48,972 nt of DNA from JANLUX01 sp031366005 (GCA_031366005.1 JANLZB010000017.1:1-48972), one strand, 5' to 3'. Numbered from the stretch's first letter, positions 27,445 through 36,367 are shown. Made by a program: numbers and translations. Notes: generated by a model from the sequence alone, not told the origin.

Positions 27445-29487
27445 GTGACTAAATATTTGCTCAACACTTTTGACTACGAACTCTTTCTTGGCAAGAGGAG
27501 CGGTGTACCCCAGGAGTGTATGATTGACTGCACCAATCAATTAGTGAAAGTGCTTGATGCTTACAAAGCCAAAGCCATTTTTTTTGTGGATACAGCTTAC
27601 CTGTATATGCTGCGAAAAAATATTTCGCATTATGATGCGTGCAGAATAGATTATGAAAATATTAAAATGCAGCTGCAGGATCTTATCCGCAGAGGTCATT
27701 ATGTATTTCCTCACATACATGCACATTGGCTTGACGCAAAATATTTTCCTGAAACCAACCAATGGCAGCTGAATAATATTGAACGCTACCGATTTCATAA
27801 CATAAGCAATGAAGACCGTGAACTTTTATTTGCCACTTCTATTGAGATATTAAGAGAAATTATTTTTCCCATTAATCCTGATTATAAAATCAATGCTTAC
27901 CGTGCAGGTGGATGGAGTCTTCAGCCTTTCAAAGATTATAAACCCTTCTTTGAGAAGTATGGTATTCAATATGATTTTACAGTAATGCCCGGACTTTTTC
28001 AATTCTCCAATGCTCAATATTTTGATTTTACAAAAACACCACAAAAATTAATTTACAAATTTGAAGATGATGTGATTGAAGAAGCCAGGGATGGATACTT
28101 CACTGAAATCACCTGCTCTGTGCTGGAGATACCTGATCACGTAATCAAACTTCATCGTGTTCATCAAATGTATCTTCACAGGATTTTGAAAGATCACACT
28201 TTTGCAAGAGGCGATGGTCAGCGTCCGGTAAATGACACTACTGTTAAACCAAAAGCGAATTACAAAAACGGTACTGCCAAAAACACTGAAGTTGCTGCAA
28301 TCGAATTATTAAGCGTTGCAAAACTGGGCACCTATCTTAAATATTTTAAAGACCATGGCTATCTGCAGTTTGTTTCTCATCCTAAAATGTTAAGCAAGCA
28401 CAACCTTACTACCTATAAAAAATTTCTTGATTCCATTTTTTCAGAGCATGAAGTTGAAACGGATTACCTGAAAATTGTGGAAAAATTGAATCCGCAGGCT
28501 ATAAGAAAAATCAACAATCCAAAGTCAGTGTCTAATGTAGAAGTCTCTGTCATTATTCCCTGTTATAATGTAGAGGATTACATTGGCGAATGCCTTCAAG
28601 CTGTATTTGCACAGGATTTACTTCCTTCAGAAGTGATTTGTATTGATGATGGATCTACTGACCGCACACTCGAAATACTCAACACTTATAAAACACTTCA
28701 TCCTGATAAAATACACATCCTTATAAATGATGGTAAGAGAGGCGCCACTTACAGCAGAAACCGCGGATTGGTGATGGCGCAGAGTGAGTATCTCAATTTT
28801 TTTGATGCCGATGATCTCATGCTTCCATTCAAGCTGAAGCACCAGGTGGAAATCCTAAATAACTTACAGGATAAGCCTGATATTTTAGTTAGTGCAACAG
28901 TGAAAGAATATATTAACGGATCAAAAATTAATTTTATTTATTACGAGCAGGATCCTTGGAGCGCTTTAATGAATGCAGTTCTTGGTGTCACATCTCCTAA
29001 TCTTTTCAAACGTTCAAAAGTGCTGGAAATACAAGGGTGGGCTGAGGACATGCAAAGCAGCCAGGAGTATGAGCTCATGTTCAGGATGCTGAAAGCCAAT
29101 GCAACAGTTTATTTTGATACTACCATAGCATGCCGCAATCGCGAACGTGCTTCAGGTTCCATTTCAAAAACAAATCCTGATGCCAAATGGAAACGGTATA
29201 TTGATTTACGAATCCGCATTTATGAGCATTTAAAAAATTCTGGTAAGCTCACGCCTTCACAAACACAAACATTTGTCAATGTGTTGTTGTCTGCGCTTCG
29301 CATTTATTATTTCTATGATCCTGCAGGAGCTATCAAATTACATGATGAATACATCAGACCCGTTGGAACTCCAGGAATTACCAATGCACTCTCAGCAAAA
29401 TATCTGAACGTTTACCACATTTTTGGTTTTGAGATGGCGCAGAAAATGTGGGATTGGATAAGCCGCCCTTCTAAACAAATGCATTAA
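27445..29487 (+). CDS. Fusion of polysaccharide-deacetylase-like domain and family 2 glycosyltransferase
   Basis: The 680-residue protein joins two enzymes. The N-terminal half (about 1-350) has NodB/polysaccharide-deacetylase features: TFDYE (8-12, acidic metal site), HIHAHW (90-95, histidines) and YRAGGWSLQP (151-160). The C-terminal half (365-680) is GT2: VSVIIPCYNVEDYI (365-378), CIDDGSTDRT (about 399-408), RGATYSRNRGL (about 432) and NFFDADDLM (451-459; DAD metal/donor motif). No membrane segment is evident, so both act at the cytoplasmic side, deacetylating an intermediate and adding a sugar. The GTG start at 27445 keeps the TFDYE strand intact. The domain order is unusual; a pseudo-deacetylase role is possible because not all catalytic residues could be confirmed by eye. 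Confidence 0.85.
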   Translation: MTKYLLNTFDYELFLGKRSGVPQECMIDCTNQLVKVLDAYKAKAIFFVDTAYLYMLRKNISHYDACRIDYENIKMQLQDLIRRGHYVFPHIHAHWLDAKYFPETNQWQLNNIERYRFHNISNEDRELLFATSIEILREIIFPINPDYKINAYRAGGWSLQPFKDYKPFFEKYGIQYDFTVMPGLFQFSNAQYFDFTKTPQKLIYKFEDDVIEEARDGYFTEITCSVLEIPDHVIKLHRVHQMYLHRILKDHTFARGDGQRPVNDTTVKPKANYKNGTAKNTEVAAIELLSVAKLGTYLKYFKDHGYLQFVSHPKMLSKHNLTTYKKFLDSIFSEHEVETDYLKIVEKLNPQAIRKINNPKSVSNVEVSVIIPCYNVEDYIGECLQAVFAQDLLPSEVICIDDGSTDRTLEILNTYKTLHPDKIHILINDGKRGATYSRNRGLVMAQSEYLNFFDADDLMLPFKLKHQVEILNNLQDKPDILVSATVKEYINGSKINFIYYEQDPWSALMNAVLGVTSPNLFKRSKVLEIQGWAEDMQSSQEYELMFRMLKANATVYFDTTIACRNRERASGSISKTNPDAKWKRYIDLRIRIYEHLKNSGKLTPSQTQTFVNVLLSALRIYYFYDPAGAIKLHDEYIRPVGTPGITNALSAKYLNVYHIFGFEMAQKMWDWISRPSKQMH

Positions 29488-29518
29488 TTTCTTTGATGGT
29501 TAAATTGTAATTAAGGTA

Positions 29519-29570
29519 ATTAAGGTAATTGGGGCTTAACAAATTAACTTAATTACCCAATTACCTTAAT
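29519..29570. repeat. 15-bp perfect inverted repeat of 9-bp words
   Basis: ATTAAGGTAATTGGG (29519-29533) pairs exactly with 29556-29570 around a 22-nt loop. The left side also holds tandem copies of aattaaggt (period 9) from about 29509, so the arms can pair in more than one register. It sits 31 bp after the GT2 fusion gene and 38 bp before the next glycosyltransferase gene, inside the operon. Confidence 0.85.
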
Positions 29571-29608
29571 CCCTGCTTCAAAAATGTACACATTCATTTA
29601 GCTTCATT

Positions 29609-30736
29609 ATGATTTATCTAACGTACGCTGAACCTCCCACAGGGGTTTATTCAAGCCAGGTAATTGATGTTATAAAATACCTTAATCAACAAGGAGGTAA
29701 AATAAAGCTGGTAGCATTTATCTCGTTGCATGAGTTCAAAAAAAATAAATTAAAAATTTTGAATGAAATGCCCGATGCTATCGTGTTGCCCATGCTTCCA
29801 AAAGCAACTTACTGGCAATTGAATGTCATCAGTTTGTTCTTTGTCCTGCTTTTTATGCGCAACCGAAATATCATTGCACGCAATGTGATTGCCACCAATA
29901 TGGCTTTGTGGATACGCAAGCTCGGTTTAACAAAAAAAGTTTGCTTTGACGGTCGAGGTGCCATTGCCGCTGAATGGAAAGAGTATGATGTGAATGTGGT
30001 AGATCAATGGAAAAAAAGTATTGACAGGTTAGAAAAAAAAGCCGTTAACGAATCTGATTTCCGTATAGCGGTCACCAGTCAGTTAGTTAACTATTGGATA
30101 AAAAATTACGCATACTCATCTGCATCACATGTAGTAATTCCCTGCACCGTTAACTCCACTTTCGTTTTAAAAAATAATTTACCTGCTGCAAACAGCGATA
30201 AAACAAATAGCGATTTTCATGAAGATGATATTGTTTTTGCTTATTCAGGATCAACGGCAGGATGGCAGAGCTTTAAAACTTTAGAATCATTTATTGCGCC
30301 TTTATTAAGTGCTGACCCTCATTTCAAAATTATATTTCTTGCGCAGGAAGAAGAAAACATCAATCTGTTAAAGAAAAATTTTCCTCAGCAGGTTTTTCAA
30401 AAATGGGTAGCTCATCACGAAGTAACTAAAATTCTTGCTCATTGTGATTACGGTATTCTCATCCGCGAACAAACAGTAACTAACCAGGTGGCTGCGCCCA
30501 CCAAGTTTGCTGAATATCTCTCTTCAGGTTTACCCGTTGTAATTTCTCCGAACCTTGGCGATTATTCTGCATTTGTTGAAACGCATAGTTGCGGAATCAA
30601 CCTCAAAGGCACTACTCCTTCTATTCACAAACCCGGTGTTGAAGAAAAAAACCGTATGAAGCAATTAGCTCTTCAATACTTCACCAAAGAAGCCAACCAT
30701 CAACAGTATGAGCGGTTATTAGAGGTGATGACATAA
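29609..30736 (+). CDS. GT4-type (GT-B fold) glycosyltransferase
   Basis: The 375-residue protein has a GT-B arrangement. The N-terminal half includes EPPTGVYSSQVIDVIKYL (about 9-26) and CFDGRGAIAAEWKEY (about 112). The C-terminal donor half has FAYSGSTAGWQSF (about 210), a phosphate/nucleotide-binding style start, and PTKFAEYLSSGLPVVIS (about 298-314), which resembles the EX7E-like donor-binding region. It is the last gene of the plus-strand cluster, 121 bp beyond the fusion gene. The sugar donor is not predictable; GDP-fucose made by gmd and fcl is one candidate. No clear terminator follows it. Confidence 0.8.
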   Translation: MIYLTYAEPPTGVYSSQVIDVIKYLNQQGGKIKLVAFISLHEFKKNKLKILNEMPDAIVLPMLPKATYWQLNVISLFFVLLFMRNRNIIARNVIATNMALWIRKLGLTKKVCFDGRGAIAAEWKEYDVNVVDQWKKSIDRLEKKAVNESDFRIAVTSQLVNYWIKNYAYSSASHVVIPCTVNSTFVLKNNLPAANSDKTNSDFHEDDIVFAYSGSTAGWQSFKTLESFIAPLLSADPHFKIIFLAQEEENINLLKKNFPQQVFQKWVAHHEVTKILAHCDYGILIREQTVTNQVAAPTKFAEYLSSGLPVVISPNLGDYSAFVETHSCGINLKGTTPSIHKPGVEEKNRMKQLALQYFTKEANHQQYERLLEVMT

Positions 30737-30853
30737 AGGACATCTCGGAATAACCGCTGCTGCCTGGTTTAGTTTTGTAATTGGATAAACTTTAAGTTTC
30801 AAGGGCGAAACAACATTTCAAATATCTACAATGCATTTCCGGTTTCCGTCAGA

Positions 30854-30985
30854 TTACTTCTTCCATGTCTCGCAGTATTTATATGTTTCAGGATAATCTT
30901 TTCCTTTCGCATCTTTTGAAAAAAAATTTGTGATGTAATATTCAATTACGGAAAACGAATTCCCGGATAATTGTTTACATCCACT
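30854..30985 (-). pseudogene. Possible 3' gene remnant beyond the GDSL lipoprotein gene
   Basis: A minus-strand frame without an ATG reads IEYYITNFFSKDAKGKDY followed by PETYKYCETWKK and a stop at 30854-30856. It overlaps the last 40 bp of the GDSL gene in another frame. The mixed, charged composition looks protein-like, suggesting the tail of a lost gene, but 43 codons could be chance. No homologue is recognised. Confidence 0.2.
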
Positions 30986-32271
30986 TCAGGAATAGTGCTT
31001 TTATATTTTGCATTAATAACGCGGATAAATTCATTTGCAATCAATGCATATCCACGGGGATTAGGATGAATTCCATCCAGTGAAAAAGCGCCTCCGTTTA
31101 AATATTGAGAAGTATAATTTACACCGTTAAAAATTATTCCTGACTGAAGTGTACGGAAGTAACTGTTCATATCAACAAATGCAAGTGATTTGGACAATGC
31201 ACTGCTTTGAAGTTTGGCATTAAAAACATTTACTGCGTTCGCAATTTTATTTGCCTCATTAATATCAAGTATATATTTAGATGGAATGGGATTTTGAGGG
31301 GTTCCCCACCGTTCATTTATATTTCTGCACCTGATAGAATCGATAATGGAGTACAACACTAATTCACCGGGTTGAATTTTCCTGGTTAAATCACTTGGTA
31401 AGGGAGATTTTATCCAAAAGGAATTTGCCCCTTCAACAAAATGAATGGTGTCTGCTGTAACGATATTTAATGAATCAGCTTCAGCTTGTGTTAAATTTAA
31501 ACCGGTATAAGGAATTGTTGTAAAAAAAGGAAGGGAATTAATATCAGGTAGATTAGTAACTATTCCTTTACCTGAGTATGAAGTAAGGGAAGTAAGAATA
31601 GTATCTATTGCAGTATTAAATAAGTTTTCAGGAGTAATGGAATCGCCCTCGCCACCGGTTAATGCATATCCGAGGTAATCATTTAAGCCTATCCAAAGTG
31701 AAAAAAAAGTGGGACCACTTCCATTACCATCTGAAACTTTTCCGGCATCACCTAATATGGTTGATGTTAATCCCGAACCACCAAAACCTGTATCCGTAGC
31801 AAAACGATTATAATAATAACTGTAAGGAGTTGCATTGCTTCTGCCGAAATACTGATCATTAAGATGAAACGATTTAGCAACGGGTACACCAAGATTATTA
31901 TAAGGCGCTTTATAGCCAATCCAACTCCGGTTAGATGGATCTTCAGGTAAGGAAGTCAGATAATAACTGTTGGCATTATTACAAGCGCTGCCATAATTTA
32001 ATATGTATTTATTGCCTAATCCATTTCCGGCATTAACCAGGGGTTGTTCAAAATTACCTCCACCAACAAGTTTAAAGCGTGATGCAAGGATGCTGGGAAA
32101 CGAATTTTGTTGCCCCTCCAGATATAATGCATTATCAGTAAAACCGGCAGTATATGATCCGCCAAGTGCTACGTATCTTGAAAAGTCAGCTTCACCAGCA
32201 GAATAATTAGGATTATCAAATGCAGTTTTGCAGCCGGCAAAGGCAATCATCAAAAAAATAAACAATCTCAT
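30946..32271 (-). CDS. SGNH/GDSL-family lipoprotein hydrolase
   Basis: A short lipoprotein signal, RLFIFLMIAFAGC, places the lipobox cysteine at residue 14 when starting at ATG 32271. An in-frame ATG at 32286 would lengthen the signal and overlap the FadL-like gene, so the start is uncertain. The catalytic serine block appears as ALGGSYTAGF (a GDSL variant), followed by FFSLWIGLNDYLGYAL (GxND block) and DGIHPNPRGYALIANEF near the C-terminus (Asp-x-x-His). All SGNH blocks are present, so it is probably an active esterase or lipase anchored to a membrane. It begins 4 bp after the porin gene on the same strand, a common Bacteroidota pair suggesting coupled lipid hydrolysis and uptake. Confidence 0.85.
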   Translation of the reverse strand: MRLFIFLMIAFAGCKTAFDNPNYSAGEADFSRYVALGGSYTAGFTDNALYLEGQQNSFPSILASRFKLVGGGNFEQPLVNAGNGLGNKYILNYGSACNNANSYYLTSLPEDPSNRSWIGYKAPYNNLGVPVAKSFHLNDQYFGRSNATPYSYYYNRFATDTGFGGSGLTSTILGDAGKVSDGNGSGPTFFSLWIGLNDYLGYALTGGEGDSITPENLFNTAIDTILTSLTSYSGKGIVTNLPDINSLPFFTTIPYTGLNLTQAEADSLNIVTADTIHFVEGANSFWIKSPLPSDLTRKIQPGELVLYSIIDSIRCRNINERWGTPQNPIPSKYILDINEANKIANAVNVFNAKLQSSALSKSLAFVDMNSYFRTLQSGIIFNGVNYTSQYLNGGAFSLDGIHPNPRGYALIANEFIRVINAKYKSTIPEVDVNNYPGIRFP

Positions 32272-32275
32272 TTTT

Positions 32276-33484
32276 TCAGAACTCATAATGTACACCCAAT
32301 CCTATTGAATAAATTGTCTTACGATACGATCCATTGAAATTTTTTTCATTACCACTTTCTTTTTGCTCCGAGAAATCTTCAATCATCAGAGAAATATCTA
32401 AACCGAGATTTTCTCTGATATGCCTTGTTGCACCTGCGGCAGCACCTAATTTTAGGCCTCCTGATAAATCAGGATACAGATGATTGTCAGAGAAGGGAGT
32501 TTGTTCATAATTTGCTCCTATGCGATAATCCATTTTATCGCTCCAGCGATATTGACCACCTAACTTTACACTAAAGGTATTACTAAAGTTTCGTTTATTG
32601 ATTGAATTGAGTTGCTCATAATCGCTTATCTCAATATTCCAGTCAGTAAAATCTTTCCATGTACCATAACTTATATCAATATCAGTTATGATACGATCTG
32701 TTGGAAGATATCCAATCCCGAATGTAAAAGTAGAAGGCAGTTTGAATGATGATTTAAAAGATGCTGACTCAGGATATGTTTGCTGATCAATAAAAGAAGA
32801 AGGAATATTATTGAATGTTGCATCACCTTTACTTGTTTTCAACTTAACGGCTGAGCGATAATTAATGCTGAAATTTAATTTTTCAAAATGTGCAAATCCT
32901 CCGATATTAAATCCGAATCCAAATCCTGTTCCTTTTAAATCAAGTTCTACATCTTCGTTTACAGGTAACGCTCTTCGCATTTTCAGAAATCCAGTTGCGC
33001 CTATTAACCCTATGCCTGCTGAGTAATTGTCATCTAAACGATAGGTGATAGTAGGTTGCAAAAAAATAGTGGTGAGTTTGTTTTGCTGCGTTAAAAATCT
33101 TCCTGTCCATTTATCATCCCATTTAACAGAAGTGCCGTAAGGCGTATAAATTCCAATTCCACCTGTCACTTTTCTGTTCTCAAAATGATGCGTTGCATAC
33201 ACATGAAATGGAACCATTAATGTGGTTTTGGAATCCACATTTCCTTCTGACGGACTAAGGAAAGATACACGAGGGAATACCAGATCGTAACCTGCATTCA
33301 TCATAGCATGTTCGTGAAAAGCAATGGCTGCCGGATTAAAATAAATTGCTGAAGCATCACTTGCCACACCTGTGAAAGCACCTGCCATTCCATTGGCTTT
33401 TTGTCCCTGCCTGTTTGTTTCAAAACCTCCTCCTATTGTAAAAAATGGCAACAGCAGTAATAAAACCAGTACACGATTTCTCAT
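32276..33484 (-). CDS. Outer-membrane FadL/TodX (OmpP1) family transport protein
   Basis: The chosen start at 33484 gives a clean signal peptide (RNRVLVLLLLLPFFTIGGG); the frame is open 26 codons further upstream but those residues do not fit. The mature start shows family motifs NRQGQKANGMAGAFTG and DASAIYFNPAAIAFHE, where the NPA segment is the FadL/TodX signature. The rest is a beta-barrel pattern of alternating residues ending in aromatic HYEF, as expected for an outer-membrane porin. It transports long-chain fatty acids or other hydrophobic compounds. The GDSL lipoprotein follows immediately. It is divergent from the hydroxyglutarate oxidase gene. Confidence 0.88.
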   Translation of the reverse strand: MRNRVLVLLLLLPFFTIGGGFETNRQGQKANGMAGAFTGVASDASAIYFNPAAIAFHEHAMMNAGYDLVFPRVSFLSPSEGNVDSKTTLMVPFHVYATHHFENRKVTGGIGIYTPYGTSVKWDDKWTGRFLTQQNKLTTIFLQPTITYRLDDNYSAGIGLIGATGFLKMRRALPVNEDVELDLKGTGFGFGFNIGGFAHFEKLNFSINYRSAVKLKTSKGDATFNNIPSSFIDQQTYPESASFKSSFKLPSTFTFGIGYLPTDRIITDIDISYGTWKDFTDWNIEISDYEQLNSINKRNFSNTFSVKLGGQYRWSDKMDYRIGANYEQTPFSDNHLYPDLSGGLKLGAAAGATRHIRENLGLDISLMIEDFSEQKESGNEKNFNGSYRKTIYSIGLGVHYEF

Positions 33485-33508
33485 TAATAACTTTATGGTG
33501 GAACAAAA

Positions 33509-33516
33509 CAAAATTA
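33509..33516 (-). promoter_or_regulatory. Candidate -7 box for the FadL-like/GDSL operon
   Basis: The minus strand reads TAATTTTG, a full match to TAnnTTTG, 25 bp before ATG 33484. It supports that start over one further upstream, because the upstream start would lie above the box. No TTG at the ideal -33 distance was seen. Confidence 0.4.
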
Positions 33517-33628
33517 AAATCTTTATCGAATCAATCAGATGGTTAAAGTAATTTTTTTGCACAGTTCCTTTTTACTTTACTGCTAAGGGATTTATCGGTC
33601 CCCTTCTATAAACTGTTATGGTAAATCC

Positions 33629-33636
33629 TAATTTTG
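33629..33636 (+). promoter_or_regulatory. Candidate -7 box placed almost on the lhgO start codon
   Basis: TAATTTTG ends 4 bp before ATG 33641. If used, transcription would begin at or within a few bases of the start codon, giving a leaderless or near-leaderless mRNA. No good -33 TTG is visible. Confidence 0.35.
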
Positions 33637-33640
33637 CCCG

Positions 33641-34861
33641 ATGAATCAATCCCATTATGACCTGATAGTAATTGGTGGAGGAATTGTTGGACTTGCATCA
33701 GCATATAAGATTAACCTGCATCATCCGCATCTTAAAATATTGGTGTTGGAAAAAGAAAAAGCAGTTGCAATGCATCAAACCGGACGTAACTCAGGAGTTA
33801 TCCATTCAGGTATTTATTATAAACCAGGAAGCTATAAAGCGAAGAATTGCGTTGAAGGACGAAGAGAATTAGTTCAATTCGCGCGTGAGCATAACATCGG
33901 TCATGATGTATGCGGAAAAATTATTGTGGCTACTCATCCCAATGAATTGCAACACATGGATCGTGTTTATAATAACGGCATAAGGAATGGTGTAGAGAAT
34001 ATTGAAAAAATAACAACGGAACAGATCCGCGAAATTGAACCTTTTTGTAATGGTATTGCAGGCTTGCGTGTTGGTTGTACAGGTATCATTGATTTTGTAG
34101 GTGTCTGCAAAGTATTGCAACAATTAATTGAACAAAAATTCCCAGGCAGTCATGTCTTAACAGGTCATTGCGTAACAGGATTTGATAATCACAATAATCA
34201 CATCCGTGTTATTACAGACAAAGAAATTTTCAATGCTAAATATATTGTCAACTGCACAGGATTGTTCGCTGATAGAATTGCAAAAAAAGATCATGTTGAT
34301 CCTGACATGAAAATTGTTGGCTTTCGCGGAGATTATTATGAGCTAACTCCACAGTCACAATTCAAGGTAAAAAACCTCATCTATCCTGTTCCTGATCCAC
34401 AGTTTCCTTTTCTTGGCGTTCATTTCACGCGAATGATTAATCATCCAACCGAATGCGGACCGAATGCGGTTTTTACGTTTAAACGCGAAGGATATAACAA
34501 AACTGATTTTGATTTTAATGATTCATTGGAAGCGCTTACTTATGCTGGCACCTGGAAACTATTTTTCAAACACTGGAAATTTGGTTTGGATGAATACCGC
34601 AGAGCATTTTCAAAAAAATTATTTCTTGAACGGTTACAACGATTAATTCCTTCTTTAACAATGGTTGATATTGTTCCTGGACGTTCAGGGGTTCGTGCAA
34701 TGGCTTTGGATAATGTTGGAAACATGATTGATGATTTTAAAATTGTGCATAATGATCATGCACTGCATGTGCTCAATGCTCCTTCACCAGCAGCTACTGC
34801 GTGTCTTGCAATTGGTAATGCAGTAAATGAAATGGCGGAGAAAAATTTTAATCTAAACTGA
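33641..34861 (+). CDS. lhgO: L-2-hydroxyglutarate oxidase (FAD-dependent)
   Basis: The 406-residue DAO-fold flavoprotein has the dinucleotide-binding motif LIVIGGGIVGLASAYKI (about 8-24), the family segment HQTGRNSGVIHSGIYY (about 45-60), NCTGLFADRIAKK (about 203) and a C-terminal PGRSGVRAMALD (about 346). These match LhgO, which oxidises L-2-hydroxyglutarate to 2-oxoglutarate, passing electrons to the quinone pool or oxygen. It removes a by-product of 2-oxoglutarate metabolism. The gene stands alone between a divergent porin operon and a regulator gene. Confidence 0.9.
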   Translation: MNQSHYDLIVIGGGIVGLASAYKINLHHPHLKILVLEKEKAVAMHQTGRNSGVIHSGIYYKPGSYKAKNCVEGRRELVQFAREHNIGHDVCGKIIVATHPNELQHMDRVYNNGIRNGVENIEKITTEQIREIEPFCNGIAGLRVGCTGIIDFVGVCKVLQQLIEQKFPGSHVLTGHCVTGFDNHNNHIRVITDKEIFNAKYIVNCTGLFADRIAKKDHVDPDMKIVGFRGDYYELTPQSQFKVKNLIYPVPDPQFPFLGVHFTRMINHPTECGPNAVFTFKREGYNKTDFDFNDSLEALTYAGTWKLFFKHWKFGLDEYRRAFSKKLFLERLQRLIPSLTMVDIVPGRSGVRAMALDNVGNMIDDFKIVHNDHALHVLNAPSPAATACLAIGNAVNEMAEKNFNLN

Positions 34862-34900
34862 TAAACAAAACCAGTCCTGTCTTCAGCATCTTTCTATTTT

Positions 34901-34943
34901 TAACTTTGTCAATAAATAATCATAAAATAATTTTGTGATTATT
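34901..34943 (+). promoter_or_regulatory. Two -7 boxes and an 8-bp inverted repeat before the HTH regulator gene
   Basis: TAACTTTG (34901-34908) and TAATTTTG (34928-34935) both match TAnnTTTG. AATAATCA (34915-34922) and TGATTATT (34936-34943) form a perfect inverted repeat that brackets the second box. This arrangement would suit autorepression by the regulator encoded 23 bp further on; that link is inference. Confidence 0.45.
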
Positions 34944-34965
34944 AACGACTGATAAAATTAAAAAT

Positions 34966-35967
34966 ATGGTTTCAACCGATCTTCAGCATTTGTTTTTTCA
35001 AAATATCAAGGCAATGGTTCCTCCTAATCTATCGTTCGTAGAAGAAATTGCTGATTTGCTAAATATCAGTACAGATAGTGCTTACAGAAGGATTCGTGGT
35101 GAAAAACAAATTTCGCTAGAAGAGATACAGAAATTAAGCGTGCATTATAAAGTTTCACTTGATCACCTGATGAATCTTAATTCAAACAGCATTGTGTTTT
35201 TTGGCAATGTGGTGGATCATAACAACTTCAGCTTTGCAAACCACATGAGCGGAATGGTTGATACTATCAGGAGGATTAATAAAGCATCAAAAAAAATACT
35301 TTATTATGAAGCAAAAGACCTGCCTATCTTTTATTTTTTCCAATTTACTGAACTCGCTGCTTTTAAATATTTCTTCTGGATGAAAACAATACTTGCTTAC
35401 CGCGAGTATAATAAAATGCAGTTTGAAGACAGTGAAATAATGAGTATGCTACAGAGTCCCGGACTTGAATTGATTAAAACATACAATGATGTTCCTTCGG
35501 TGGAGATATGGGGCGTTGAAACAATAAATACTACAATAAAACAGATAGAATATTTTGCTCATGCAGGGATTTTTAAAAAGAAAGAAACTATTGAGAACCT
35601 CTTTAACCAACTACAAACATTAATTGAACACATTAAAGACCAGGCAGAGTGTGGCGAAAAATATTTAATTGTGGAAGAACCAACCGGCAAGCGTGATAAT
35701 TATCAATTGTATTTTAATGAAATATTCTTAGGGCATAATTCACTGCTGGTTGAAACTGATGGCATACTCACCAGTTATATTAATTATGGTGTGTTAAATT
35801 ATATGGTTACCCAGGATACCCGTTTTTGTGACTACACAAAAAAATCAATGGAGAATACCATTAAAAAATCCATACTTATAAGTTCTGTCAGTGAAAAAGA
35901 ACGCAACAGGTTTTTTAATATGTTGCGGGATACTATTGCACGGTCACGAAAGGAGCTTTTAAGCTGA
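34966..35967 (+). CDS. HTH (XRE-like) transcriptional regulator with a large unknown C-terminal domain
   Basis: The N-terminal 70 residues hold a helix-turn-helix: IADLLNISTDSAYRRIRGEK (about 28-47) with the recognition helix around STDSAYRRIRG, followed by a third helix. The remaining 260 residues contain no domain I can name; they are rich in aromatic and helical segments and may bind a ligand. Proteins of this form are common in Bacteroidota as lone regulators. A candidate autoregulatory palindrome lies just upstream. The target genes are unknown; the neighbouring lhgO gene is one possibility. The frame and start are straightforward. Confidence 0.7.
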   Translation: MVSTDLQHLFFQNIKAMVPPNLSFVEEIADLLNISTDSAYRRIRGEKQISLEEIQKLSVHYKVSLDHLMNLNSNSIVFFGNVVDHNNFSFANHMSGMVDTIRRINKASKKILYYEAKDLPIFYFFQFTELAAFKYFFWMKTILAYREYNKMQFEDSEIMSMLQSPGLELIKTYNDVPSVEIWGVETINTTIKQIEYFAHAGIFKKKETIENLFNQLQTLIEHIKDQAECGEKYLIVEEPTGKRDNYQLYFNEIFLGHNSLLVETDGILTSYINYGVLNYMVTQDTRFCDYTKKSMENTIKKSILISSVSEKERNRFFNMLRDTIARSRKELLS

Positions 35968-35992
35968 TGATGATTAGCTTTAAAAAATAGAA

Positions 35993-36352
35993 CTATTTAG
36001 CACCGATAATTCGTTTTCGGTGCTGAACACCCCACTTACGTAATTCATCAATTAATTTTTCAAGCGATTTTCCACTGGGAGTCATTGAGTATTCAACTAC
36101 AACAGGCACACTATCATACACCGTGCGTTTAACAAGCAGGTTCGTTTCAAGGTCACGTAGTTCTTTTGAAAGCATTTTATCAGTGATGTTGGGAATTTCT
36201 CTTGCAATCTGCGTAAAGCGCTTATTGCCATACATAAGTGAAATAATAATGGGCAGCTTCCATTTGCCATTCAGTATATCAAGTGCATCCTTCACCGGAA
36301 TCATTGCCTTTGTACACTCGCTTTGGTTTTTTATTTCTTTTTCTTTTACCAT
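35993..36352 (-). CDS. HxlR-family winged-helix regulator with N-terminal cysteine
   Basis: The 119-residue protein matches HxlR regulators: ILNGKWKLPIIISLMYG (about 27-43), RFTQIAREIPNITDKMLSKE (about 45-64, recognition region) and VEYSMTPSGKSLEKLI (about 86-101). Its only cysteine is Cys13. In the relatives YodB and HypR a cysteine close to the N-terminus senses quinones, diamide or hypochlorite, so redox sensing is plausible here. It is transcribed away from the YceI gene, with a 36-bp palindrome in the shared region, which fits autoregulation and control of the neighbours. Confidence 0.88.
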   Translation of the reverse strand: MVKEKEIKNQSECTKAMIPVKDALDILNGKWKLPIIISLMYGNKRFTQIAREIPNITDKMLSKELRDLETNLLVKRTVYDSVPVVVEYSMTPSGKSLEKLIDELRKWGVQHRKRIIGAK

Positions 36353-36367
36353 AACTTTTTTATGTTA

